DNA of 64,000 nt from Paenibacillus sp. JZ16 (GCF_015326965.1 NZ_CP017659.1:3972501-4036500); one strand, 5' to 3'; counted from the first letter of the stretch, positions 17,158 through 26,315 are shown. A program made the numbers and translations. Notes: generated by a model not told the origin, from the sequence alone.

Positions 17158-18180
17158 TCACTCCTTCCATAGCTTTCCGTCTTCCCGAATGCAGATTAGA
17201 GCCGTGCCGTCCGACGAAGGGGCGCTAATCTGGAACAGGCTGCGGGTCGTTTCAATCACAGGCTGGATGCTCCATGAATCCTCGCCCATGAGCTGCTGTG
17301 CATCCTTCGTAAATTCACCCTGGGCTTCATAATAATTTCGCTGCCGGTAATAGAGTCTCCGCAGCTCCCACTTGATCCGTTCGTCTTCCGGAAGCGCAAA
17401 CGGCTGGCGTTCCTCGCCATCGGCGAATACGACGTAACCCCACAGCTCCGGGTAATGCATATTGATGATGCCCATAGGCGACCATACCCAATTGTCCTCC
17501 GGATAAGGCTTGCCTGTCTCCGGATTCAGCACCTTGCGATATTCGCCGTCTTGTATCTCGGTCTGCCATTCCACGCGCGAGAAGTTGACGCGCCAGAACT
17601 CACCTGGTGCAGGACGGCGGCCGCCTTCGGCACATTCCTTGAGACTAGCCCAAGGAATTGCCACCTCCACGCTCCATTTCCGGTTATCGGCGCCCGGTCG
17701 GTTCAGCTCCCCGTCGATAAACACCGCCGTCTTAAGACCGCTGATGTCCCAGCCGTTGACCGGAGGTCCGCCATCCCGGTACGGTTTCACGAGCAGCAAG
17801 TCCCACACCGTGTTCAACGCATTGATCTCGAATTCATAATATTGATGGCTGTCTCCGTCCGGATCAATGAATATTTCAAAGTCATTATCATAGAAAATAA
17901 CCGAATCGCGTTCCGTCAGCGTCGCCCATATCTGATCCTCGATCAGCTCCGCGGCAAAATAGAAATACTCGTCGTCCCACAGCATTTTGACCCGGGTCCG
18001 CTTGGCCGGCTTCGGCCTTAGATCCCCCTCGATATCTACGAAATCATCGGTCCACTCCGCCGCATCCCAGAACGCCTTATCCACGCGGCCGTCCAGCACG
18101 AGCGGCTGCCCCGCACGCTTGCATATATAATGCTTGGGAGCATACTCAATCCTTGGCTCCGGCACACCACTTCTGTTCAT
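17158..18180 (-). CDS. CBM9-like carbohydrate-binding protein
   Basis: A 340-residue protein of the carbohydrate-binding family 9-like group (DOMON-type fold). VLDGRVDKAFWDAAEWTDDF is the typical opening, with VKMLWDDEYFYFAAEL, DNDFEIFIDPDGDSHQYYEF and the tail block WRVNFSRVEW as family landmarks. Such proteins bind sugar ends; no catalytic residues are evident. No signal peptide. It overlaps nothing and is 8 nt upstream of the transglutaminase-like start, 63 nt after the GH29 gene, within the glycan operon. GGAG lies 8 nt before the ATG. Role unknown; it may hold glycans for the neighbouring hydrolases. Confidence 0.8.
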   Translation of the reverse strand: MNRSGVPEPRIEYAPKHYICKRAGQPLVLDGRVDKAFWDAAEWTDDFVDIEGDLRPKPAKRTRVKMLWDDEYFYFAAELIEDQIWATLTERDSVIFYDNDFEIFIDPDGDSHQYYEFEINALNTVWDLLLVKPYRDGGPPVNGWDISGLKTAVFIDGELNRPGADNRKWSVEVAIPWASLKECAEGGRRPAPGEFWRVNFSRVEWQTEIQDGEYRKVLNPETGKPYPEDNWVWSPMGIINMHYPELWGYVVFADGEERQPFALPEDERIKWELRRLYYRQRNYYEAQGEFTKDAQQLMGEDSWSIQPVIETTRSLFQISAPSSDGTALICIREDGKLWKE

Positions 18181-18243
18181 GTCATTCTCTCCGCTTCATG
18201 AGGGAGGCTTGGCACCTATTAAGCGCGTCCCTCCCCGTGATGG

Positions 18244-19530
18244 TTAGTTATGCGTGACAACGGCTCCCGAGCCGCCGTACATCTCCAGCTCTTCGTCAAA
18301 CTCCAGCTTAAGAACCGTCACCTGCTCATGCGCGTCTTCAGGAGTCATCTTAATCCACGTCGTCCCCGGGATATTGAACCAAGGCACGCCCCCATGGATC
18401 TCGTGGGTAAGCTCCTTGCCCGAATGCAGCACGGTAATTTTCTTGATCGGGTTGCACAGCCCCTTGATGCACACATTTTCTTTCGGATCGTCATAGACAA
18501 ACAGGTACAATGTCTTTCTGTCCTCGGAAATCGTGCTTCCCCCCAGATAATAGCGGGTCATAATGCCTTCGCCCGTTCCGAATACGACCTCCTCATGGGT
18601 CCGGATCCACGCGCCCAGCCCAAGCAGAATGTCCTCCTGCCTTGGATCGATGGTGCCGTCCTCGCGCGGACCGATATCCAGCAGCATATTGCCGCCCATC
18701 GAGATGCAGTCGCAGAACATCCGAATGATCTGGTTCAATGATTTGTATTTATGATCGGTCGGCACATAACCCCACGAACTGTTGATCGTTGTGCAGAATT
18801 CCCAAGGCCCCTCCGGTCTCGTGATCGGAATGCCCTGCTCCGGCGTTTTGTAATCACCGTGGCCCTGCAGACGTGAGTTGATGATGATATCCGGATTAAA
18901 GGATTGCAGGTAATGCTTGAACTCCGGCAGATTCCACTGCTCGGCACTCCGTTCCCAGTCGCCATCGAACCACAGCAGATCCACCTTCCCGTAATTCGTC
19001 AGGATCTCCCGCAGCTGGTTGTTATTAAACTCCAGGAATTTCTGCCACTTCTCCTGATCCTGAACACCGTCCACGGGACTGGTGTGCGGGTTGACGCTGC
19101 TGAGATCCTCCGGTACCCGGCCTCCTTCAAACACGCTTGGATAATCCGGATGCGACCAATCGATTAGAGAGAAGTACATGCCTAGGTGAATACCCTTCTC
19201 CCTGATCGCTTCCGCATACTCCCGCACGATATCCCGATTGGCCGGCGTCCGCTTGACCACGTTAAGATCGCTGTACTGCGTATCCCACAGCGCAACGCCA
19301 TCATGGTGCTTCGTTGTCAGCACGGCATACCGGGCGCCGGATTTCTCGATCAAATCCGCCCATTTCTCCGCATTGAATTTCGATGCCGTAAAACCGTCCA
19401 GCTGCTTCATGTACTCGTCGTACGTGATCCTCCCGTTATAGAAGGACCAAGATTCCGAGACTCCGTCCACGGCATAGATGCCATAGTGAATGAAGATGCC
19501 CAGCTTGGCTTCTTCGAACCATTTCTGCAT
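18244..19530 (-). CDS. Alpha-L-fucosidase, GH29 (first copy)
   Basis: A 428-residue GH29 enzyme that removes alpha-linked L-fucose with retention. LGIFIHYGIYAVDGVSESW at the N-terminus, VLTTKHHDGVALWDT (tandem His motif), VDLLWFDGDW with the nucleophilic Asp near residue 210, and NMLLDIGPREDGTI are all family landmarks. No signal peptide, so it is cytoplasmic. ATG 19530 is preferred over GTG 19542 because AAGAGG overlaps the latter. The operon continues to the CBM9-like gene. A MITE-like repeat separates it from the second GH29 gene upstream. Specificity (alpha-1,2/3/4/6) cannot be read from sequence. Confidence 0.9.
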   Translation of the reverse strand: MQKWFEEAKLGIFIHYGIYAVDGVSESWSFYNGRITYDEYMKQLDGFTASKFNAEKWADLIEKSGARYAVLTTKHHDGVALWDTQYSDLNVVKRTPANRDIVREYAEAIREKGIHLGMYFSLIDWSHPDYPSVFEGGRVPEDLSSVNPHTSPVDGVQDQEKWQKFLEFNNNQLREILTNYGKVDLLWFDGDWERSAEQWNLPEFKHYLQSFNPDIIINSRLQGHGDYKTPEQGIPITRPEGPWEFCTTINSSWGYVPTDHKYKSLNQIIRMFCDCISMGGNMLLDIGPREDGTIDPRQEDILLGLGAWIRTHEEVVFGTGEGIMTRYYLGGSTISEDRKTLYLFVYDDPKENVCIKGLCNPIKKITVLHSGKELTHEIHGGVPWFNIPGTTWIKMTPEDAHEQVTVLKLEFDEELEMYGGSGAVVTHN

Positions 19531-19584
19531 GTCTGTCCACACCTCTTCTTAAGTCCTTGTACGTGAAAAATACGTTTATGAGGT

Positions 19585-19753
19585 TGTTCAAAAAGTCCGC
19601 TTTTGATCACGAAGCGAATCAGGAAGCAACTCGGCATCGAATCTTGAATTCAGCCGGGCCTTCCGGTGCTCACGTACCCAAAACGTACGCTCCGCTCCTC
19701 ACCCCCTAGCTTCATCCAACCTTCTCGGTGCTGAAAATCGACCTTTTTGAACA
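19585..19753. mobile_element. MITE-like intergenic element with terminal inverted repeats
   Basis: About 169 bp bounded by TGTTCAAAAAGTC (19585-19597) and GACCTTTTTGAACA (19740-19753), inverted repeats that differ by one inserted base. The interior is GC-rich, has no open frame and can fold on itself. It sits between the two fucosidase genes of one operon. I recall similar elements in Paenibacillus genomes but could not check. A single copy is present here. Confidence 0.55.
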
Positions 19754-19775
19754 CACACTTTATATAACCCGCCTC

Positions 19776-21161
19776 TTAACGAAACCGCAATACATGCGCG
19801 ATCGGCGCCAGCCCCTGACGCTCCTGATCCGGAAGTCGGACCGCGACGCCATCGTCCGTGCGGCGATAATCCAGCGCCTCCTGACCCCCGACCAGATCTA
19901 TGCGGCTGAACGCCGTCTGAATCGGAATGTGCAGCTCCTCAGGAACGGCTTCTTGCTCATTTCGATACAGATAAATGGCGTAGGTGGTATCGCCTTTTTG
20001 GGTAAACTGGACCGCGCCGGAGGAATACGGCTCACAGACACGGGTCCCATAGATGGCCTCCCCATAGACTTTCAGCCACTCTCCCATGCCCTTCATTCGT
20101 GAAATGGCCGTCTCGGGCAGCCTTCCGTCCGGCTGCGGGCCCACATTGAGCGCTAGATTTCCGCCTTTGGCCACGATCTCGGCCAGCAGGTGAATGAGCT
20201 GACGCACCGTTTTGTAACGATCCTCGTAGCGGAAGGAGAAGGAAGTTCCCATCGTGATGCAGCTCTCCCAAGGCACATGAAGGGCACGCTCAGGAAGGGT
20301 CTGCTCCGGCGTGATCAGATTCTCGTAAGGCCCGCCGACCGTGCGGTCCGCCGAGAGAAGCCAAGGCTGAATCTCACGCGCCTTCTCTACCACTTCGCCC
20401 AATCGGATATTCTGATCCCGGTAATCGTTCACCCAGCCTGCATCCAGCCACAGCACATCGATACGGCCGTAACGGGTCATCAGCTCCATGATCTGCTCAT
20501 GGGTAAACTGGACAAACTGTTCCCACAGCCAAGGATATTTCTTCGGATCGTAGCTAGGGCCGCGAGAAGTGAAGCTCCCCGCTTCCATTCCCGGCGCCCA
20601 GTAGTACGGGGTATGCCAATCAGCCTTGGAGAAATAGGCGGAGATGCCGAGCCCCTTGGCACGGAATGCATCGAACAGCTCCTTCGTAATATCGGCGTGT
20701 TTATGCCTATGGAACGGACATTCCGGTCCCGTAACACGGTAATCGGTCGTATGCGTATCCCACATGCAGAATCCGTCATGGTGCTTGGTAGTAAAGTTCA
20801 AATATTTGAAGCCGTTATCGGCTGCCAGGTCAGCCCACAGATCAGGCTGAAAGCGAAGCGGGTTGAAGGTCTTGTTCAGATCAAAATACTGCCGCTTAAG
20901 CTCCTCCGCATCGATGTCCCAGTCAATGCCGTCTCGCGACCAGTCCGCGTCTTTATCGCTCAGCGCCCAAGATTCAACAAGGCCCAACTGGGAATACGGC
21001 CCCCAGTGCATCATCAAGCCCAGCTTCTGGTCCTTGAACCATTCCAAGCGTTCCAGAAGCAGCGGATCCTCCGGCTTGACCCATTTGTCCTCACTGCTGA
21101 AATTGTGCACGCCCTGCTCCACTACCGCTTGCTCTTCCTCAACCAGCTTGTTCTCCGACAT
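19776..21161 (-). CDS. Alpha-L-fucosidase, GH29 (second copy)
   Basis: A 461-residue GH29 enzyme only distantly similar to its neighbour. LGLMMHWGPYSQLGLVESW, FTTKHHDGFCMWDT, IDVLWLDAGW (nucleophilic Asp near residue 250) and LALNVGPQPDGRLPE mark the family. The N-terminus MSENKLVEEEQAVVEQG is polar, so it is cytoplasmic. GGAGG lies 6 nt before the ATG. A terminator-like hairpin (21243-21290) separates it from the importer genes upstream, so its expression depends on readthrough or a second promoter. Two dissimilar GH29 enzymes suggest that different fucose linkages are handled. Confidence 0.9.
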   Translation of the reverse strand: MSENKLVEEEQAVVEQGVHNFSSEDKWVKPEDPLLLERLEWFKDQKLGLMMHWGPYSQLGLVESWALSDKDADWSRDGIDWDIDAEELKRQYFDLNKTFNPLRFQPDLWADLAADNGFKYLNFTTKHHDGFCMWDTHTTDYRVTGPECPFHRHKHADITKELFDAFRAKGLGISAYFSKADWHTPYYWAPGMEAGSFTSRGPSYDPKKYPWLWEQFVQFTHEQIMELMTRYGRIDVLWLDAGWVNDYRDQNIRLGEVVEKAREIQPWLLSADRTVGGPYENLITPEQTLPERALHVPWESCITMGTSFSFRYEDRYKTVRQLIHLLAEIVAKGGNLALNVGPQPDGRLPETAISRMKGMGEWLKVYGEAIYGTRVCEPYSSGAVQFTQKGDTTYAIYLYRNEQEAVPEELHIPIQTAFSRIDLVGGQEALDYRRTDDGVAVRLPDQERQGLAPIAHVLRFR

Positions 21162-21242
21162 GGTGTACCTCCAATAGTCATTTGTTGATAACGATATTTT
21201 TGAAGATCATTGGAACGGGCTTCGCCTGCCCCTTAAAAACAA

Positions 21243-21290
21243 TAGCCAACCCCCGGTCATGAAGCGACCGGGATACGTTGGCTCTTTGTT
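21243..21290 (-). terminator. Terminator after the solute-binding lipoprotein gene
   Basis: On the minus strand AGCCAACGTATCCCGGTC pairs with the following GACCGGGGGTTGGCT across a short loop, with TATTGTTTTT after it. It sits between the importer genes and the hydrolase genes and may tune their ratio. Confidence 0.8.
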
Positions 21291-21308
21291 TTTCATATAT
21301 GCATCTGA

Positions 21309-22919
21309 TTATTGCTCGGCGTTCCAGCGATCATACGCGCCTTGGTAAAGCTCGATGAGACGGTCGCTGCCCATTTTCTTGACTTGTGCGACGTATTTAT
21401 CCCAATTCTCAAGCGGCTCTTGGCCTGTTACGAATTTGGCTTCCATCTGTTTCACGTACGTTTCCAAATCGGACAACAGCGCAGTTGCCTCGCTCTGCTC
21501 TTCATTCGTCAAATAAACGTTAGGGAATGGCGATTTGCCGATCGGCACCAGCTTCTCTTGGTTCTGCTGATCGATCCACTCATCGAATTCGGTGCGAAGA
21601 CCTTTCGCAACATCCGGATCATTGACGCCAGGTGTCAAAATACCGTAGTTCGGCGTGATTTTGCCGCGATACTCCTCACGATCACCGCCGCCTGGCACTG
21701 GGAGCCATTCTTTCACGCGGTTAGCCTCATCCTTGAATTTCCATAGGGTGCCTTCCGGTCCTTGGTTAAACAGCGTAGCGCCTTCATAGCTGTACAGGTA
21801 ATCGATCCAGCGCATGGTCGCTTCCGGAGCCGGGTTGCTGCTCGAAATGGCGAATGTGCCTCTTGCCGACATACCAGGATGCATGCCGTATACCGGAGAG
21901 TCGGCGATTTCACTCTTCACCGGCGTCATGAGCGGATGCTCGCTGCTAGGCTCGCCGCCAAGCGTGAAGTACGCATGGTAGTCGTTAAACAGAGCCAGCT
22001 GATTGTTTTCTCCCTTGGCTTTTTTCTGATCGCCTGTTTGCGAGAAGGTTTCATGATCCAGCAGTTCTTCCTTCCACAGACGGTTCATGAACGTCAGATA
22101 GCCTTTGTAGCCTTCTTCCTGGTAAGGGTAGTGTACTTTCCCATCCTTGTCGGAATAGATGCCTTCGTTGTACATGCCCCAGAAGCCGAAGAAGTACATG
22201 CGCAGGTCATCCAGCTTGACGGAAGTCAGCGGAATCTCGTCTTTCTTTCCATTTCCGTTAGGATCTTCTTCCTTGACGCGTTTCAAGAATGTATATAATT
22301 CCTCAGTAGTCTTAGGCTCGGACACGTTGAGCGCTTTTAAGAATTTGCCGTTATACCACATCGGGCCTCTGTACCATACAGCAGCCTTGTCGACGAACGG
22401 CAGGGCATACATATGTCCGTCCGGGGTCGTGAAGGATTTGCGGACATCCGGGTTCTCATCCAATATCTTTTTGATGTTCGGTGCATAACCTTCGTCAATG
22501 TACTTCTCCAGCGGAATGAGGATGCCTTGGCTGCCGTAAGTTACCTGCTCAGCCGGCTTCAGATCCGCCGCATAGAACATATCGGGCAAATCGCCGCTCG
22601 CAAACACCAGATTTTTCTTTGTTTCAAAGCTGTCAATCGGAGAAAGCTGATATTCCAGCTTGATGCCTGACAATTTCTCCATCTCTTGTAGTACGGGCAT
22701 CGTATTCCAATCGGCTACACCGGCATCCTGTGACATGACCGTCAGCGTGATCGGCTCATCCACAATCGGGAAACCTTCCTTCTTTACCCCTTCCGTGCTG
22801 GCTGTCCCGGACGGTGCTGTAGCAGCGCCATCTCCTTTAGGTGAACCACAGGCTGCAAGCATTGTTGCTGAGAGGGTGAGGCAGAGTAAAATAGATGATG
22901 CCTTGCGAAGCTTTTTCAT
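21309..22919 (-). CDS. ABC transporter solute-binding lipoprotein (LplA-type)
   Basis: A 536-residue extracellular solute-binding lipoprotein. MKKLRKASSILLCLTLSATM is a signal peptide ending in the lipobox LAAC, and the mature protein begins CGSPKGDG. The body has features of large Paenibacillus oligosaccharide-binding proteins (GIKLEYQLSPIDSFETKK, PDMFYAADLKPAEQ, GQEPLENWDKYVAQVKKMG). GGGGAG lies 8 nt before ATG 22919; the longer frame to 22982 would overlap the permease gene and lacks a signal. Third gene after the two permease genes. No ATPase gene is present locally; in Bacillales a shared MsmX-type ATPase usually serves such importers. The ligand is presumably a fucosylated or GlcNAc-containing oligosaccharide, by context. 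Confidence 0.92.
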   Translation of the reverse strand: MKKLRKASSILLCLTLSATMLAACGSPKGDGAATAPSGTASTEGVKKEGFPIVDEPITLTVMSQDAGVADWNTMPVLQEMEKLSGIKLEYQLSPIDSFETKKNLVFASGDLPDMFYAADLKPAEQVTYGSQGILIPLEKYIDEGYAPNIKKILDENPDVRKSFTTPDGHMYALPFVDKAAVWYRGPMWYNGKFLKALNVSEPKTTEELYTFLKRVKEEDPNGNGKKDEIPLTSVKLDDLRMYFFGFWGMYNEGIYSDKDGKVHYPYQEEGYKGYLTFMNRLWKEELLDHETFSQTGDQKKAKGENNQLALFNDYHAYFTLGGEPSSEHPLMTPVKSEIADSPVYGMHPGMSARGTFAISSSNPAPEATMRWIDYLYSYEGATLFNQGPEGTLWKFKDEANRVKEWLPVPGGGDREEYRGKITPNYGILTPGVNDPDVAKGLRTEFDEWIDQQNQEKLVPIGKSPFPNVYLTNEEQSEATALLSDLETYVKQMEAKFVTGQEPLENWDKYVAQVKKMGSDRLIELYQGAYDRWNAEQ

Positions 22920-22962
22920 GACAACAACTCCCCTTTTTTGGTGTGGATTGTATGGTTTAAGA

Positions 22963-23871
22963 TCAGCCCTTAACGGAACCAATCATAACACCCTGCACAA
23001 AATAACGTTGAAGGAACGGATAAACAGCAATAACCGGAAGTGTCGCAACGATAATGACCGCATATTTGACCAGTGCGGCAATTTCCGCTTTGGAATTCAT
23101 CGCTGCTGCGGATGAGGCGTCAATCGCCCCGCCGCCCTGTGCCGCCATCTCCTGAAGTACCAGGATTTGACGCAGGAAGAGCTGAAGCGGGTACTTCGCG
23201 GCATCATTCAGATAAATCATGGCACTGAAGTAACTGTTCCAATGTCCGACGCCGTAGAAAAGTGCCATGACGGCAATAATCGGCATCGAGAGCGGCAATA
23301 CGATTTTGATGAATAACCGGAAGTTCGTACAGCCGTCGATATGGGCCGCTTCCTGAAGCTCCTTCGGAATGGTCGATTGGAAGAACGTCCGGGACACAAT
23401 TATATTCCATATGGACGCAGCTCCCGGCAGAATAAGAGCCCACATGCTGTTGACCATGCCAAGATCTTTCACGAGCAGGTAACTCGGAATCAGTCCCCCG
23501 CCGAAAAACATCGTAACCAGGAACACCGCCATAAAAAATCCTCTGCCCACAAAATCTGAGCGGCTTAGCGCATAGGCTGCAGGCAGCGTGACAATCAGAT
23601 TCACGATCGTACCTATCACTGTATAAATAATCGTGTTCTTGTAGCCAATCCAAATGTTGGCATTCTCAAACACCCGGGCATATCCATCAAAAGTTATCCC
23701 TTTCGGAATCAGCCACATTTCACCTGAACTTACGTACTTCGGATCACTGATAGAGGCGCTGACAATGTACAGCAGCGGGTACAGCACGATGATCAGTGCA
23801 ATCGTCAGATAGATGTAGTTGCATAGCAGGAATAATTTATCCCCTTTGCTTTCCCTTACCGTGGATGACAT
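22963..23871 (-). CDS. Carbohydrate ABC transporter permease (LplC/YtcP-type)
   Basis: A 302-residue inner-membrane permease with six expected helices. The binding-protein-dependent permease signature reads EAAHIDGCTNFRLFIKIVLP near residues 185-204. The C-terminus GVMIGSVKG is typical of the LplC/YtcP branch. It pairs with the permease encoded upstream (15 nt gap) to form the channel, with the lipoprotein encoded downstream delivering the sugar. GGGGG lies 8 nt before the ATG. Confidence 0.92.
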   Translation of the reverse strand: MSSTVRESKGDKLFLLCNYIYLTIALIIVLYPLLYIVSASISDPKYVSSGEMWLIPKGITFDGYARVFENANIWIGYKNTIIYTVIGTIVNLIVTLPAAYALSRSDFVGRGFFMAVFLVTMFFGGGLIPSYLLVKDLGMVNSMWALILPGAASIWNIIVSRTFFQSTIPKELQEAAHIDGCTNFRLFIKIVLPLSMPIIAVMALFYGVGHWNSYFSAMIYLNDAAKYPLQLFLRQILVLQEMAAQGGGAIDASSAAAMNSKAEIAALVKYAVIIVATLPVIAVYPFLQRYFVQGVMIGSVKG

Positions 23872-23886
23872 ATGTTATTCCCCCTT

Positions 23887-24858
23887 CTACCACAGGCTGT
23901 TTTCGCTGGTGCGACGAGCGATTTGGTTCACCGCAATCAGCAGAATCGCATTAATGACCGAATTGAACAATCCGACGGCGGTAGAGAAGCTGTACTGTGC
24001 GTCAACCAGACCGGAGCGATAAACAAAAGTCGAGATGACATCGGAAGAGCTCATATTCAGCGGGTTCTGCAAGAGCAGGATTTTCTCGAATCCGACGCCC
24101 AAAATGCTGCCCATGTTCAGGATCAACAGAATGGTGATCGTTGGTACAATCGCCGGAATGTTAATATGCAGGATGCGTTTGAATCGGCTCGCACCGTCCA
24201 CGACGGCAGCCTCATGCAGCTGCGGATCGACACCCGACAAAGCGGCCAGATAGATAATGGTACCCCAGCCCGCGCTCTGCCAGACGCCCGACAGCACGTA
24301 CACAGTCTTAAACCAAGCGGGATCTGTCAGGAACTGCGGCGGCTGAAAGCCCAGCATTTCCACAAAATTTACGATCATGCCGGACGAAGGCGACAAGAAC
24401 GTAATGATCATACCGGACATAACAACGACTGAAATAAAATGTGGCGCATACGTGACGGTCTGTACCGTACGCTTAAAGAATGAATCCTTCACTTCATTGA
24501 AGGCCAATGCCAGAATGATGGGCAGCGGAAACCCGATGGCCAGCTCATACAAGCTGATGCTCAAGGTATTCCAGAGCAAGTCCCAGAAGTAATAAGAGTT
24601 AAAGAAGCGTTCGAAATGGTCGAATCCGACCCACGGGCTTCCCGTTATTCCCAACGTCGGGATGAAGTTTTTGAAGGCGATTTGGATCCCGTACATCGGC
24701 CCATAATGGAAAATGACAAAATACAGAAATGCCGGAGCGATAAACAAATACAGCTCCCAGTTTCGAATCATCCTCCTCCATAATGTATTTTTCTTACGAT
24801 TCGGCATCGTGTTAACCGATACGCTTTGTGTCAGGGCGGATTGACCATCTTGCTGCAT
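23887..24858 (-). CDS. Carbohydrate ABC transporter permease (LplB-type)
   Basis: A 323-residue permease and first gene of the importer operon. The polar N-terminus is followed by the first helix (LYLFIAPAFLYFVIFHYGPM) and the EAA loop EAAVVDGASRFKRILHINIP near residues 210-229. LplB-type features include YGPMYGIQIAFKNFIP and VGFDHFERFF. AGGAGG lies 9 nt before the ATG. A cre site lies at 24984-24999, about 125 nt upstream, so the operon is likely under carbon catabolite control as well as the AraC regulator encoded at 10971. Confidence 0.92.
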   Translation of the reverse strand: MQQDGQSALTQSVSVNTMPNRKKNTLWRRMIRNWELYLFIAPAFLYFVIFHYGPMYGIQIAFKNFIPTLGITGSPWVGFDHFERFFNSYYFWDLLWNTLSISLYELAIGFPLPIILALAFNEVKDSFFKRTVQTVTYAPHFISVVVMSGMIITFLSPSSGMIVNFVEMLGFQPPQFLTDPAWFKTVYVLSGVWQSAGWGTIIYLAALSGVDPQLHEAAVVDGASRFKRILHINIPAIVPTITILLILNMGSILGVGFEKILLLQNPLNMSSSDVISTFVYRSGLVDAQYSFSTAVGLFNSVINAILLIAVNQIARRTSENSLW

Positions 24859-24983
24859 AGGTTGCCCCCTCCTTTTCTAATGAAAATCCGGCCATGTTTT
24901 TTCGGAAAAGCACCCCTGTTCAATGTAAAAGAAAGAGCCTTCCTGACCACACATCCTTAGCGTGCGGCTTGCCCGCTTCAGAA

Positions 24984-24999
24984 TTGTTAACGCTTACAT
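24984..24999. promoter_or_regulatory. CcpA cre site
   Basis: TTGTTAACGCTTACAT matches the 16-base cre consensus WTGNNARCGNWWWCAW at every position. It lies about 125 nt upstream of the importer operon (minus) and about 280 nt upstream of the second GH18 gene (plus). CcpA binding here would couple glycan use to the preferred-carbon state. Confidence 0.75.
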
Positions 25000-25280
25000 C
25001 CCAAGTGTATGGACTGCCGCATGATCCGTAAATATGTCATTTCTATTGTCTGTTCAAAATAGCCTAATGTGCTGGTATGACGGGCTTTTCACGTCCCACC
25101 CACTTCTGTCATTGTCGTTTTCAAGCAGGAAAACATGTGGTTTTTGACCCCTTCTCCTCCGATAAATTGTCATTCAGGCCAATGGGATGAGCCTTGACAG
25201 ATGTCATATCTGACCGTAAGTTGGAAAAATAAACCGCAAAAGCAAAACTGACATATTCTAAAAGAAATGAGGGATTACGC
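25000..25280. other. Divergent intergenic region
   Basis: Between the importer operon and the second GH18 gene. Apart from the cre site just left of it I see no repeat, hairpin or small gene. It should contain the binding site of the locus regulator, which I could not identify. Confidence 0.4.
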
Positions 25281-26315
25281 ATGCAGCCATCCTCCTGGAT
25301 TTTAGCCGGCTACGCAGGGCGCAAGGTCTTATCCGAGGTCACGACCGAAGATGCCAAGCGGCTCACTCACTTGAATATCGCTTTCGCCCATATCCGAGAA
25401 GACAAGATTACGTATACCGATACGAACACCATCCACGAGATCCATCGCCTGAAAGCCGTCAATCCCGAATTAATCGTCCTGCTGTCCGTTGGCGGCTGGG
25501 GCTCCGACGGATTCTCGAGAGCGGCAGCAACGTCCGCAGGGAGACAAAGCGCGTGCGAATCGGCAATCAAGCTGCTGCAAGAGTTTCCATTCGACGGCAT
25601 TGATCTGGACTGGGAGTATCCATGCTACTCGATCGCAGGAACGACCGCATCGCCAAATGACAAGAAGAACTTCACGATGCTGCTGAAGGAGCTTCGGGAA
25701 ACATTGGATCAGTACGGGCGGGACGAGACACACTATCTGCTCACGATCGCAGCCGGGGCCGATCAATATTATATAGATGGCACCGATATCCGTGACATTC
25801 ACCCCTATCTCGACTTCATTCAGCTGATGACGTACGACATGCGCGGCGGATTCCAGACGCTGACGGGCCATCACGCCAACCTGTACACCTCAACTGGCGA
25901 TCTGTTCCGAATCAGCGTCGATGCCTCCGTCCGCCTGTTCACGCTTGCCGGCGTGCCACATGAGAAAATCGTGATCGGGGCCGCATTTTACTCCAGAAAG
26001 TGGAAGGATGTGCCGGATGTGAACAACGGCTACCTCCAGATCGCTCCATCCTCCGGTGGTTATGGTCCGACCTATACCCAGCTCGCTGCCGAGTATTTTA
26101 GCAATCCTTCCTATAAGCGGTACTGGGACGACGAAGCCAAAGCGCCTTATTTATTCGATGGCAGCAGCTTCATTACTTACGATGATGCTGAATCTCTGAC
26201 TCATAAATGCAAATACGTACAGGATCAAGGCTTGGCTGGTATTATGTTCTGGGAATACAGCTGTGATGCGACACACAGCCTGCTGGATGCCATGTATAAG
26301 GCATTCCACTCATAA
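25281..26315 (+). CDS. GH18 family glycoside hydrolase, paralog of the enzyme at 13463
   Basis: A 344-residue GH18 protein closely similar to the one at 13463-14509: both share SVGGW, FDGIDLDWEYPCY, LLTIAAGADQYY, QLMTYDMRGGFQ and IMFWEY, and the ends correspond. The DxxDxDxE catalytic triad is intact. No signal peptide, so it is cytoplasmic. GAGGG precedes the ATG. It is transcribed divergently from the importer operon and marks the far end of the glycan locus, so the two paralogs bracket it. They may differ in substrate or in regulation. Confidence 0.9.
   Translation: MQPSSWILAGYAGRKVLSEVTTEDAKRLTHLNIAFAHIREDKITYTDTNTIHEIHRLKAVNPELIVLLSVGGWGSDGFSRAAATSAGRQSACESAIKLLQEFPFDGIDLDWEYPCYSIAGTTASPNDKKNFTMLLKELRETLDQYGRDETHYLLTIAAGADQYYIDGTDIRDIHPYLDFIQLMTYDMRGGFQTLTGHHANLYTSTGDLFRISVDASVRLFTLAGVPHEKIVIGAAFYSRKWKDVPDVNNGYLQIAPSSGGYGPTYTQLAAEYFSNPSYKRYWDDEAKAPYLFDGSSFITYDDAESLTHKCKYVQDQGLAGIMFWEYSCDATHSLLDAMYKAFHS

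Noticed and set aside
20190..21188. 332-codon frame antisense to the second fucosidase
   Set aside because: High-GC shadow with Arg/His-rich composition; the GH29 frame on the other strand has intact catalytic motifs and a ribosome site.
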